Positions 44,423-52,499 of a stretch of 52,499 nt of DNA are shown piece after piece. Every line of letters starts with the position of its first letter. Within the stretch, counting starts at the first letter, position 1. This stretch comes from Bacteroidales bacterium. Its GTDB lineage: Bacteria > Bacteroidota > Bacteroidia > Bacteroidales > JAADGE01. Location: positions 1 through 52,499 of the forward strand of contig JAKISF010000026.1 of the NCBI GenBank assembly GCA_021648725.1, read 5' to 3'. A model generated the notes under the pieces. That model had not been told where the DNA came from. It saw only the letters and a program-made list of their open reading frames with translations, and did no database searches. Position numbers and translations under genes: made by a program.

Positions 44423-44959
44423 ATGAAAAAATTTAGTGTAATTATTTTAGCGGTATTATTCATGTTTATATTATCATGTAATAATGATGAAAAAGCTGCG
44501 GAAGAAGCTGCAGAAAACTTGATTGAAGGTTTAACGGAATATGCCACAAATTCAGACATTGATATTGACATCAATGAGGACGGTGATAACGGAGAAATTA
44601 CAATAAGCGGTGAAGACGGCACAGAAGTTACTATTAAAAATGAAGGAAATGAAATTCCTGAAGATTTTCCGAAAGATGTATTTCTTGTAAAAGGTGAAAT
44701 TGAATCAGCAGGAAGCATCAGCTCCGGAGAAGGAAATATTATTACTGTCGTAATTAATCCTGAAGCAGATTTTAAAGATGTTGTTTCTGAAATTACAAAA
44801 GAAATGAAAGCAAACGGCTGGACAAGTGCCATGAATATGAATATGGGAGGTGAAGCTCTGCAGATGTATTCGAAAGACGATAACAGTGCAACAGTTACAA
44901 TAAATAAAAATGGAGAAAAAGTTGAAGTTTCCTATTTGGTTACAGTAGCTAAAAAATAA
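44423..44959 (+). CDS. Acidic lipoprotein of unknown function
   Basis: 178 residues. A lipobox ends FILSC (Cys19). The mature N-terminal part is highly acidic with Asp/Glu/Gly repeats (DIDIDINEDGDNGEITISGEDG). The middle and end form an alpha/beta segment (PEDFPKDVFLVKGEIE, KDVVSEITKEMKANGWTS, SKDDNSATVTINKNGEKVEVSYL), like small domains found in other Bacteroidota lipoproteins. A terminator follows. It lies 28 bp after the outer-membrane protein gene. Confidence 0.65.
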   Translation: MKKFSVIILAVLFMFILSCNNDEKAAEEAAENLIEGLTEYATNSDIDIDINEDGDNGEITISGEDGTEVTIKNEGNEIPEDFPKDVFLVKGEIESAGSISSGEGNIITVVINPEADFKDVVSEITKEMKANGWTSAMNMNMGGEALQMYSKDDNSATVTINKNGEKVEVSYLVTVAKK

Positions 44960-44983
44960 TTTTATTATTTACATTTTAAATTT

Positions 44984-45007
44984 AGCCGGTTTTTCCGGCT
45001 TTTTTTA
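44984..45007 (+). terminator. Strong hairpin terminator
   Basis: AGCCGG (44984-44989) pairs with CCGGCT (44995-45000) over a 5-base T loop and is followed by a T-run. It ends the lipoprotein operon. Confidence 0.85.
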
Positions 45008-45015
45008 TACTTTTG
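45008..45015 (+). promoter_or_regulatory. Putative -7 element of the Dabb gene
   Basis: TACTTTTG matches TAnnTTTG. The open frame from 45013 begins with a TTG inside this box, so the true start is the ATG at 45046. Confidence 0.45.
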
Positions 45016-45045
45016 AAAAAAATATGTTCACAAAAAGTAAATGAC

Positions 45046-45345
45046 ATGATTAAACATATTGTATTCATAAAATTAAAGGGGGTTTCTGACGATGAAAAAA
45101 ATGACGGATTAAATAAACTTAAAACAGCATTAGATAATCTGCCGTCACAAATTTCTGAAATAAAAAAATTTGAAACAGGAATAAATATTTCTGACGCTTC
45201 AACTGCTTCAGATTTTGTACTTATAGGAGAATTTGAATCAAAAGAAACACTGGAAGCTTATAAATCTCATCCCGAACATCAAAAAGTTCTTGAATTAATC
45301 AGCAGTTTAAAAGGCAGAACAGCTGTTGTTGATTTTGAGTTTTAA
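45046..45345 (+). CDS. Dabb (stress-responsive alpha/beta barrel) protein
   Basis: 99 residues from the ATG at 45046 (MIKHIVFIKLKGVSDDE). The ferredoxin-like alpha/beta pattern shows IKKFETGIN, DFVLIGEFESKETLEAYKSHPEHQKVLEL and a final VVDFEF strand, the usual Dabb signature. These small dimeric proteins have varied roles; none can be assigned here. It lies directly after the operon terminator with its own -7-like box. Confidence 0.85.
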   Translation: MIKHIVFIKLKGVSDDEKNDGLNKLKTALDNLPSQISEIKKFETGINISDASTASDFVLIGEFESKETLEAYKSHPEHQKVLELISSLKGRTAVVDFEF

Positions 45346-45455
45346 TTAAAAGCTAGTTTTAGAATAAGCAAGTTTCATATTTTCTGTTTTATAAATTTGC
45401 AGTTTTGACCTCCAAAAACAAATCTCAATTTCTAACTTTAAATAGTTGCGTTATA

Positions 45456-46145
45456 TCATTTTTTTGTACTTAGTATCTTGTAGAAATACCACATTGCAAG
45501 AATTAATAAAACAGCACCTGCTGTAAACTCTAAATATATCCCCCACTTATAACCTTTTATCAGCACTGCGAAACCGGGGTCGTCCGGACTATAGTACACA
45601 GTAACTTTTTTGCCCTTTGGATAACGTTTGACTGTTGCATCCGGGTTTTGATAAGAAAAGGATACCTTGTTTGAAATATAGCTTTTTCCGTTAACCGTGT
45701 ATTCATAATAAATCCTTTCCAAATATTCTGCGACTTTTGCGGTTCTGACTAAATCCGAAGAAATAATTATGCCTTTTGTCGACGGCCAATTAACACTTTG
45801 CTTTCCAAAGGTTATTTGATTAAATCCTACGAATAGCAAGACCGCTCCCAATGTAAGTAAAAATATAGGGAATGCAATACGGGAAAGTCTGTATTTCAGA
45901 TTATAACGAGAGAGCAAAAACTTCGGATTGCAGAAGATTTCAGCAACAGCCTTTATGTTTTTATTTTGAATAAGTGTTTCAACCCTATTCATGATTTCTT
46001 TCCCGTAATATTCGGCAACTTCGGAACGGATTGAACTAAGAAAAGAATCAATTTTATGCTTATTATTTAAGTCTAATTTTCCTAAATCTTGTATAATTCT
46101 GTTGTTGCTGTTTTTTATTCTGTTATTATTTGAGAATTTTCCCAT
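45456..46145 (-). CDS. DUF3592 membrane protein
   Basis: 229 residues. A soluble basic N-terminal ~90 residues precede one membrane helix (IAFPIFLLTLGAVLLFVGF). The DUF3592 domain follows (WPSTKGIIISSDLVR, YYEYTVNGKSYISNKVSFSY, YPKGKKVTVYYSPDDPGFAVL), then a second membrane helix near the end (FTAGAVLLILAMWYFY). DUF3592 proteins are common and uncharacterised; the domain between the two helices is probably outside. The N-terminal extension (helical, with KNSNNRIIQDLGKL) is longer than usual for the family and could bind a partner. Confidence 0.75.
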   Translation of the reverse strand: MGKFSNNNRIKNSNNRIIQDLGKLDLNNKHKIDSFLSSIRSEVAEYYGKEIMNRVETLIQNKNIKAVAEIFCNPKFLLSRYNLKYRLSRIAFPIFLLTLGAVLLFVGFNQITFGKQSVNWPSTKGIIISSDLVRTAKVAEYLERIYYEYTVNGKSYISNKVSFSYQNPDATVKRYPKGKKVTVYYSPDDPGFAVLIKGYKWGIYLEFTAGAVLLILAMWYFYKILSTKK

Positions 46146-46380
46146 AATACTATTTTACATTCATAATTTTTATACTTCTGCCTACTCATTAATATAACTT
46201 TTATTCAAATAATTTTCTGTGAATAATAAAAAAATGCTTTTGTATTTATAGCAAATAAAATCTAATTATATTATTTGATATAGAAATGCTTTTATGTCGA
46301 ACTCAGGTATTATTTTGAACAAAAAAAACAGATTCTTGATATTCTGAAACCTGTTTTCTTTATTTATAAATTTGTTAGTT

Positions 46381-46624
46381 AGGGCTTGCTGAAAAGCTCA
46401 GATGTGCGTCTATTTTGGATTTTGTGAGAAGTAGATGTATATAAATACTTCAAATTGAATAAATTACAAAAAAGATGTGCAACTGAGCAGCAAAAATTTG
46501 GTAGTTTTATTAAAATAAGTGCAAGGGTTTCAAGATGTTTCATTCAGAAACCTTGCACTTTATCAAAAAAACACAAGCATAAAGTGTTGAATTACAACAT
46601 GTTTAGCGTTTTTCAGCAAGCCCT
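46381..46624. mobile_element. 244-bp MITE-like element or IS remnant with 15-bp perfect terminal inverted repeats
   Basis: The left end AGGGCTTGCTGAAAA (46381-46395) and right end TTTTCAGCAAGCCCT (46610-46624) are perfect inverted repeats. Interior marks include an 18-bp near-palindrome around TGTTGAATTACAACA (about 46584-46600) and a long hairpin (AAGTGCAAGGGTTTC with GAAACCTTGCACTT, about 46518-46561). No transposase is encoded. I see no exact target-site duplication: the flanks are AGTT on the left and GGTT on the right, one mismatch. It ends 5 bp from the stop codon of the zinc-ribbon gene at 46630, so it landed at that gene's 3' edge. The transposase family is not assigned. Confidence 0.7.
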
Positions 46625-46629
46625 GGTTA

Positions 46630-47745
46630 TTATTGTTGGTAAACACCAAAGAACCAATATAAACCTCCGATAACTGCAAGTCCTGCAAGTACTGCCAAAG
46701 TAATCTTAATCCAACTCCAAGGTCTTTCTCCTTGAACTTCTCCTGTTCTGGCATTAATCATAAATCTGTAAACTTTTTCTTTATATTTATATGCACTTAA
46801 CCAAATCGGCAATAAAATATGCTTAAATGTAGTATTATAATATTGCGTATTAACTGTTGAAATTCTTTGATGATCTCCTCCGATATCTCGCCTTATATCA
46901 CCTCTTATTACAGGATCCATTTTTCCTTTAGCTAATGTAAAACCGTCAGGTAAACCTACTTGATAAGTTTCACTTTTAAAACCTGCAAGATATTTAGTAT
47001 CGTAAGGAACAAGGTTTTGCAAGTCCCAAGGTTCTAATTTATCAACATATTTTCTCGGTAAAGTATTGCTTGCCGGAACCATCACATCATCAAAAAATCT
47101 GGATACTCTTCCGCTTACCGAAGACCACCTTGTTTTCGTAACTGTTCTTGTTTTAGTTTGACCGTCTTCATAATATGTTTCAGTTGTTTGATAGTTATCT
47201 CCTCGTTGTCCTGTATAATTTGTTTTTGTGTCAGAATCATAAGTCCAATACGGAGTATAAATTCCTGCTAAATCTTCCGTTTGTCTTGCTTGTTTTTTTA
47301 ATTTATTAGGAGCAAACCAAAGTTTTTTTAACCATGTTTTATATAGTGTAAAACCTTCTTTTTTTCCAATTTTAAAAGGAAGCATAGCTTTTGGGGCAAT
47401 AACCTGTGAAGTATGTGCTTCTTTTGAAACAAGCGGGCTGCCGCAAAAATCACATTCATCTGAAACAACATTCGGGTCAAAAGAAGTTTCTGCACCGCAA
47501 CCGTCACATTTTACGGTAGTAACTTCAATTTTAGGAGCAGTATCAACTTGTCCGTTTATATATGACTCGAAATCAATTTCTTGTATTGCATCATTACGTG
47601 CTTCTTCGTCAATTTCAATTTCATTTAAAGCACCGCAAAATTGGCATTCCAAGCTGTCTGTTCCGGGAGCAAAGTTTAATTTCGCACCGCAATTTTTACA
47701 TACAATCTCATTTTGTTTGCTTTCGCTTACTTTTTTGTTTTCCAT
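46630..47745 (-). CDS. Zinc-ribbon membrane protein
   Basis: 371 residues. Two zinc ribbons: CKNCGAKLNFAPG...CQFCGALNE (about 16-40) and CDGCGAETSFDP...CDFCGSPLV (about 80-104). The long middle region (GIYTPYWTYDSDTKTNYTGQRGDNYQ, QVGLPDGFTLAKGKMDP) follows a pattern found in proteins often annotated only as TFIIB-type zinc-ribbon proteins. A single membrane helix near residues 347-366 lies close to the C-terminus (VLAGLAVIGGLYWFFGVY). The bulk is therefore cytoplasmic and tail-anchored. A minus-strand TATATTTG box is at 47833-47840. Function unknown. Confidence 0.75.
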   Translation of the reverse strand: MENKKVSESKQNEIVCKNCGAKLNFAPGTDSLECQFCGALNEIEIDEEARNDAIQEIDFESYINGQVDTAPKIEVTTVKCDGCGAETSFDPNVVSDECDFCGSPLVSKEAHTSQVIAPKAMLPFKIGKKEGFTLYKTWLKKLWFAPNKLKKQARQTEDLAGIYTPYWTYDSDTKTNYTGQRGDNYQTTETYYEDGQTKTRTVTKTRWSSVSGRVSRFFDDVMVPASNTLPRKYVDKLEPWDLQNLVPYDTKYLAGFKSETYQVGLPDGFTLAKGKMDPVIRGDIRRDIGGDHQRISTVNTQYYNTTFKHILLPIWLSAYKYKEKVYRFMINARTGEVQGERPWSWIKITLAVLAGLAVIGGLYWFFGVYQQ

Positions 47746-47915
47746 AATAGTAATATTGTTTATATGTAAGATGTTAATATTTTATAATGTCTCAAAACAG
47801 TTTTTCTTATAAACAAGAAACCGTTATTTATACAAATATAATATAACTAAACCAAAATACAATATATATACTTTTGATTTTATTAATTTCTTGTAAAAGA
47901 CAGAGGGATATAAGA

Positions 47916-47945
47916 AAAAAGCAGTTCTTTAAAGAACTGCTTTTT
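47916..47945 (-). terminator. Perfect-palindrome terminator of the second giant secreted gene
   Basis: AAAAAGCAGTTCTTT (47916-47930) is directly followed by its reverse complement (47931-47945). It lies 20 bp beyond the stop of the minus-strand gene and gives U-runs on both strands. Confidence 0.8.
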
Positions 47946-47965
47946 AAATTGGATTTATATTGAAA

Positions 47966-50900
47966 TTAGTTAACAATTAATTTTGAGAAAACTCTGTTTC
48001 CGTCATAATTTATTAATATAAAATAAATACCTTCTGAAACATTTGTCAGATTAACCGTGTTTAATCCTTTGCTCAGAATCCCCTTTTCAGTAATTACCTT
48101 GCCTGAAATATCGGTAACTTTATAACTTGCTTTATTAAAATCATTATTGAAAAGTATGTTAAACATTCCGTTATTCGGATTAGGATAAATTTTAATACCG
48201 AATGATTCCGGAGTATTAATTGATGAGGCTGTAACACTTAATGCTGCAGCATCAGAAGTTACGGAGGCAGAACAAATATTTGTAATTACAACATCATAGG
48301 AACCTGCATCTGCGGTAACTACTGAATTGATTGTAAGGCTGCTTGTTAAACTTCCGGATATATTACCTCCGTCTGTTAAATTATTTCCGTCCTTTTTCCA
48401 CTGATAACTTAGGTTTGTACCATCAGCAGTTACGCTAAAATTAACATTATCACCTGCATTAGCATTAACATTTACAGGTTGGGAAGTTATTGACGGAGCA
48501 ACGGCAAATGACAGAACTGCAGCATCTGAAGTAACAGGGCTTCCGCAATCGGCCGTACAAATACAAGTATAAGAACCTAAATCTCCGGAAGTTACACCTG
48601 TTATGGTATAACTTGAAGAAGTAGCCCCGGAAATATCACTTCCGTCTTTTTGCCATTGGTAATTTACGTTTGTCCCCGTAACCGAAATATTAAAAGTAAC
48701 ATCGTTTCCGTCACATGTTTCCGTACTTTGAGGTTGCGAAACTATAGCTGCAGGATAACATGTATAAGCAATGGTTGTTGCTCCCGGTTTTAAATAACAT
48801 ACATCCGTATTAAAGTATTCATAAACAGCAAGTTGGTATTCGGTTGATGGATTTAGTCCGGTAATATTTACTGATGTTCCCGTTCCGTTATACACCACAA
48901 AATTACCTGTACCTATCTCGTCCCCGCTTCCGAAAACTGAATTAGCCGCATAAACATTTCCGCTTGAAGGATTTGTATCAACAGGACCTGCCTCATGAGC
49001 TAATACAATTACGGCATCACCGTTTCCTCTTGTCCAAGAGACCGTTATGTCATTCAAGTTTTGTACACTTTGTCCAAAACCTGAAGCTTGAACAGACGGA
49101 GCATTACAAGCAGGTGTACCGTCAATTTGAACATCATCAATTGCAACTCCGTACCCATATTGTCCTGTTGCTTCAAAACCAATGTAATATGTCCCGCTTA
49201 AATTTGGTAAAATAATTGTTTCTTGTGTCCAAGCGGCAATATTATTTGTATATGTTTGTAATAAATTCCATGTTCCGCCTGAAGTTGTTTTATAATACAC
49301 TCTCAACTCATCTTGGTCACCAGCCCAATCAGCTTGTGTATGCCAAAAAGTCAAAGTCGCATCAGCAAGATTTGACATATCAATAGCCGGTGTTATTAAT
49401 TTGCTGACATCCGGAGTCCAAGAACTTACATAAAACAGAGCATTAAATACACCTGAATGTGCAGATGCCGGATTGCCGCTATTCCCGCCGTTTTCATAAG
49501 TCCAAGAAGTTCCTTCGTACGACCAACAAGTAGGCAGCACACCTCCTTCAAAATCTTCCGTGAAAGGAAATGAACTAATAATACCGCATAATGTTGTTGC
49601 ATCAGCAATTACACCGGGAGAGTAAGAAGTTCCTCCGAGGTTAGACCAAGCTTTGTAAAAATATTGTGTGGATGAATTCAGTCCGCCATGATTTAAAGAG
49701 GTACTTGTACCGTAAGCCAATACTGTTCCGCCGCCGGGTATCGCATCTCCGATATTATATGTTGTTCCGTCAACAGGTGTTCCGAATGTTCCGTCAGCAG
49801 ACCATGCAACTAAAACATTTTCTGAGTTACCGTTTAGAGTCCAACTAAGATCAATTTGAGATGTTGATACAGCATTTGCTGCGAAGTTAATCGGGTCTCC
49901 GGTTAAAGTTGTTCCGAGTGTCGTAATACCTGTTGTATAAGTATTATCTGACTTATACGACCAACCTTTATAATAATATGTTGTGGCAGGGGTTAAACCT
50001 GTATGATTATATGTAGTCGGTGTAGTACCGTAAGACAAAACAACTCCTCCTCCCGGTATTACATCACCTACATTATATGTCGTTCCGTCAACGGGTGTAC
50101 CGAATGTTCCGTCAGATGACCAAACAATCAATGCGGGATTATTATTTGAATTTAAATCCCAAGATAAATCTATTTGCGTAGTACTTACACCTTGTGCAAC
50201 AAAATTATTAGGGGCATCAGGCTCTGAAAATCTGAAAGAATAAATTTGAGTACCCGGAGTACCTCCTGATTTTAAATATTCACCTGTATGCCAGAACGTG
50301 TAACCGTCAGGGTCTAAATAAGTTTGAGAATAATCACCGTTTCTGTTTCCTCCTGTTTGAGAACCTGCACCGGCTTGAACAACTACCTCTGCAACCGGCA
50401 ATGTACCTAAAGGATCAGAAGCATAACGTCCTGCATAAGCTAAACTCATATATATATCTGTCGAATTTGCTTTTGCATAACATAAAGCAATATCTCCTGC
50501 GTTATTCATAGCAGCACTACTCATCCAATAATAATCTGTTCCCGGAGCATAAATCCCTTGTTGATATATTGACCATTGATCAGTATTTTGATCTTGCCTC
50601 AGTTCACACCAAAAGATTCCTCTTTGAGTAGGACTTATTTGTACACCCCAACTTAAAACAACTGTATTATATCCTGCCCATTGTTTCCATTGTGCTCTGT
50701 ACATAAGGCAACCACCGATTCCGTCTAATTTTTGAGTTGTTCCGGGTTGAGAAATGTCATCCCAGTTAGCATCATACGAGGCATCAAAAGAAGCTGTAGG
50801 TATCGCTCCTGCAGAAGTTACCGTCATTGACGGTGTTGCTCCCCATGTAACACTTGCATTGTAAATGTTTACAGCATCAATGTTTCCGCCGCCCCAACCA

Positions 50901-51808
50901 TCGTCAGAATATGAGAATATAGGACAAGGTGTTCCTGCTCCGGGCATTACCCCGTCGGAAGCATCTGCAGGAAGAGGTACGAAAAAACCACTTTGCGGGG
51001 GAGAAAAAGATTGATAAATTGCTTCTGCACTTGCATCACCTGCTAACATTTTATCTCTGTTAAAAGCAAATATTTTTTGTGCATAATTTGCAGTCATATA
51101 ATAACCGTCTTGCCAAGCAGAAAATTTTAAATAATCGGGAAAATCAGGAGATGAAAAAGTATATGTGTACCATGAGCCTGTAGGATCATTAGTAACGGAT
51201 ATTGCAATAAACATTTCGTTACTGCTTCCAAACTGACTTAAAAACCACCTGTCTGCTGCTTTATCATACAAAACAATAGGGTCTCCCGCATTTCCTGTTG
51301 AAGGAGTCCATAAATCCCCGAATGTTCCGCTTAGTAATTCTGTTCCTGTTTTATCATAAATAGCATAAGTTGTAGCATTAATCATTTGTATGTAATGATT
51401 AGGACTTGCTGCACCTGACGGATCAAAAGGTCTGAATGCAACACTCGGTTGTTGTCCTGCCCAATTTTGTATTAAACCTTTTGTTAAAGATTTTCCGAAT
51501 TCTTTCTGAATAATTGAAGGATCTGAACCGTATTTCGGTCCGTCTTTTTCAACAGAATATTCAAATGTTTGAACAGGTCTGCCTTTTTTATCCGGATATT
51601 CAGAAAACGGATATGATTTATTTTCAATAATTGGGTGCTCGGCAACAATATCTCTTAAAGGTTTAGTGATGTTAAATTCCGAACAACGAATAACATGAGT
51701 TTCTTTATCCCAAGTTATGCTCATCATATTGTTGTTCTTTACCTTCTGGGAAAATCCGAAGTTTATGAACAGCAACATAATACCGGTAAAAAGTAAATTT
51801 CGCTTCAT
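47966..51808 (-). CDS. Giant T9SS-secreted multidomain protein
   Basis: 1280 residues. A signal peptide (ending NFGFSQ) precedes a ~500-residue N-terminal domain homologous in pattern to that of 20033-25363 (GDPIVLYDKAADRWFLSQFG, WQDGYYMTANYA, PGTTQKLDGIGGCLMYRAQW). Two FnIII-like repeats (about 545-735) are followed by a MAM/cleaved-adhesin-type domain beginning EDFEGGVLPTCWSYEG (about 735-905), another FnIII-like unit also shared with 20033-25363 (NSVFGSGDEIGTGNF), and two Ig-like domains ending near 1185 with YQWQKDG and YQWKKDG. A T9SS sorting domain (IKIYPNPNNGMFNI, ending RVFSKLIVN) closes the protein. It stands alone with a strong terminator. Adhesion is inferred; the ligand is unknown. 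Confidence 0.88.
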   Translation of the reverse strand: MKRNLLFTGIMLLFINFGFSQKVKNNNMMSITWDKETHVIRCSEFNITKPLRDIVAEHPIIENKSYPFSEYPDKKGRPVQTFEYSVEKDGPKYGSDPSIIQKEFGKSLTKGLIQNWAGQQPSVAFRPFDPSGAASPNHYIQMINATTYAIYDKTGTELLSGTFGDLWTPSTGNAGDPIVLYDKAADRWFLSQFGSSNEMFIAISVTNDPTGSWYTYTFSSPDFPDYLKFSAWQDGYYMTANYAQKIFAFNRDKMLAGDASAEAIYQSFSPPQSGFFVPLPADASDGVMPGAGTPCPIFSYSDDGWGGGNIDAVNIYNASVTWGATPSMTVTSAGAIPTASFDASYDANWDDISQPGTTQKLDGIGGCLMYRAQWKQWAGYNTVVLSWGVQISPTQRGIFWCELRQDQNTDQWSIYQQGIYAPGTDYYWMSSAAMNNAGDIALCYAKANSTDIYMSLAYAGRYASDPLGTLPVAEVVVQAGAGSQTGGNRNGDYSQTYLDPDGYTFWHTGEYLKSGGTPGTQIYSFRFSEPDAPNNFVAQGVSTTQIDLSWDLNSNNNPALIVWSSDGTFGTPVDGTTYNVGDVIPGGGVVLSYGTTPTTYNHTGLTPATTYYYKGWSYKSDNTYTTGITTLGTTLTGDPINFAANAVSTSQIDLSWTLNGNSENVLVAWSADGTFGTPVDGTTYNIGDAIPGGGTVLAYGTSTSLNHGGLNSSTQYFYKAWSNLGGTSYSPGVIADATTLCGIISSFPFTEDFEGGVLPTCWSYEGTSWTYENGGNSGNPASAHSGVFNALFYVSSWTPDVSKLITPAIDMSNLADATLTFWHTQADWAGDQDELRVYYKTTSGGTWNLLQTYTNNIAAWTQETIILPNLSGTYYIGFEATGQYGYGVAIDDVQIDGTPACNAPSVQASGFGQSVQNLNDITVSWTRGNGDAVIVLAHEAGPVDTNPSSGNVYAANSVFGSGDEIGTGNFVVYNGTGTSVNITGLNPSTEYQLAVYEYFNTDVCYLKPGATTIAYTCYPAAIVSQPQSTETCDGNDVTFNISVTGTNVNYQWQKDGSDISGATSSSYTITGVTSGDLGSYTCICTADCGSPVTSDAAVLSFAVAPSITSQPVNVNANAGDNVNFSVTADGTNLSYQWKKDGNNLTDGGNISGSLTSSLTINSVVTADAGSYDVVITNICSASVTSDAAALSVTASSINTPESFGIKIYPNPNNGMFNILFNNDFNKASYKVTDISGKVITEKGILSKGLNTVNLTNVSEGIYFILINYDGNRVFSKLIVN

Positions 51809-51903
51809 AATACGATAGAAATTAAATTATGTTAAATAAAACTAAGATGATTCTGTTATAAAATGGTTGCACAGTTTTAGTTTACCTTACCGCAAATCTT
51901 TTT

Positions 51904-51935
51904 TTTGAATAACTTCCGGCAGTAATTTATATTTG
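51904..51935 (+). promoter_or_regulatory. Putative promoter of the DUF3078 gene
   Basis: TTTG at 51904-51907, a 20-bp spacer and TATATTTG at 51928-51935 are close to TTTG-N19-TAnnTTTG. The ATG is 41 bp further at 51976. Confidence 0.6.
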
Positions 51936-51975
51936 CACAAATTTAATATTATAAACGCATTAACTATTTATTAAA

Positions 51976-52386
51976 ATGAAAAGAATATTTATTTTATTTT
52001 TTGCCGTAATAATTTCATTAAATATTGCTTCGGCTCAGATTACCGAAAAGGAAGACGATTTAAAGACGGTAAGTAAAGATACAACTGACGGATGGGAGAA
52101 GGGAGGTATATTCTCTTTAATATTTGGGCAAACCGGATTCTCAACTTATTGGGCAGCAGGAGGTATAAACTCAATTTCAATAAACGGTTTAGCAGGTTTA
52201 CACGCCAATTATAAAAAAGGAAACATATTTTGGGACAATACTCTTGATTTAGGATACGGAAAAAAAATTCAAGGTAAAAAAGATAATCTTGCTTACTTAA
52301 AAATTGATGATAAATTTGATTTTGCATCAAAATTAGGTGTTAAAGCAACTGATAAGATGTACTATGCAGCATTCAATGTCGTTTAG
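51976..52386 (+). pseudogene. DUF3078 protein, C-terminally truncated
   Basis: 136 residues with a signal peptide ending IASAQ and the DUF3078 opening: WEKGGIFSLIFGQTGFSTYWAAGGINSISING, YKKGNIFWDNTLDLGYGKK and YLKIDDKFDFASKLG. Family members continue for about another 150 residues as a likely outer-membrane barrel. Here the similarity ends at MYYAAFN and is followed by VV and a stop, and the DNA after about 52376 has no continuation in any frame that I can see. The front is well conserved and has a good promoter, so the loss looks recent: probably an insertion or deletion at about 52373-52376. Confidence 0.65.
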
Positions 52387-52499
52387 TTAAGGATTAATCA
52401 TAACTGTGTAAAAATAAGAAAAATATAATAAAAAGTTCTTTGAAATTTTGCTTTTTAAAAATAGTATTTATTTTTACGGTATATATAGGGGGTAAGTGT
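52387..52499. other. Non-coding tail beyond the broken DUF3078 gene
   Basis: An AT-rich stretch (TTAAGGATTAATCATAACTG, then A/T runs) with no frame matching DUF3078. It may be the left end of an inserted element continuing past the window edge. No inverted-repeat partner is available to test this. Confidence 0.35.

Overview
The window is a low-G+C chromosomal segment of a Bacteroidota bacterium, probably class Bacteroidia. The evidence is: type IX secretion system (T9SS) genes (porT, porQ); two giant secreted proteins ending in T9SS-type sorting domains; several families typical of this phylum (DUF2027-Smr, DUF4105, DUF3078, GEVED modules, propeller/Y_Y_Y sensors); and promoter matches to the Bacteroidota pattern TTTG-N19-TAnnTTTG. 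No rRNA, tRNA, CRISPR array or intact transposase was seen.

Layout. 1-1458 is gene-poor. It holds a small ribbon-helix-helix-like protein, three very short or decayed reading frames and two palindromes, and looks like the eroded edge of a mobile or accessory region. 1459-6436 has a TPR-CHAT protein facing a triple zinc-ribbon/propeller protein; the CHAT nucleophile position is Phe instead of Cys. 6684-12817 holds a small lipoprotein, queA, a DUF2027-Smr gene, mgtE with a DUF4105 gene, and hsp20. 12861-19878 (minus) holds two paralogous sensor proteins (signal peptide, beta-propeller, Y_Y_Y, membrane segment, coiled coil, SpoIIE-type phosphatase) flanking a yqeY gene. 20033-29392 (minus) is a tight three-gene unit of exported proteins: an M43-like metalloprotease, an 884-residue repeat-rich protein, and a 1776-residue GEVED/fibronectin-III protein with a T9SS tail.

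29509-34938 is mostly metabolic: a DUF4197 lipoprotein, a PLP aminotransferase, a flavin reductase, a C-terminally shortened AhpD-like protein, an SDR and a COG2509 flavoprotein. 35010-39973 (minus) holds porT, a GT-C-like membrane protein, ispH, cmk and porQ. 40087-45345 (plus) holds an M3 oligopeptidase, three lipoproteins (one an endonuclease/exonuclease/phosphatase-fold enzyme), an outer-membrane protein and a Dabb protein. 45456-52499 holds a DUF3592 protein, a 244-bp element with perfect 15-bp terminal inverted repeats, a zinc-ribbon membrane protein, a second giant T9SS substrate, and a DUF3078 gene that ends early near the right edge.

How it fits together. Secretion dominates. PorT and PorQ belong to the machinery that exports and anchors proteins such as those at 20033-25363 and 47966-51808, which share a roughly 520-residue N-terminal domain although they lie about 23 kb apart. 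The two propeller-phosphatase sensors could turn a periplasmic signal into dephosphorylation of a cytoplasmic regulator, but no partner-switch protein is encoded in the window. The items most worth follow-up are the CHAT protein lacking its nucleophile, the three-gene exported unit, and the inverted-repeat element.
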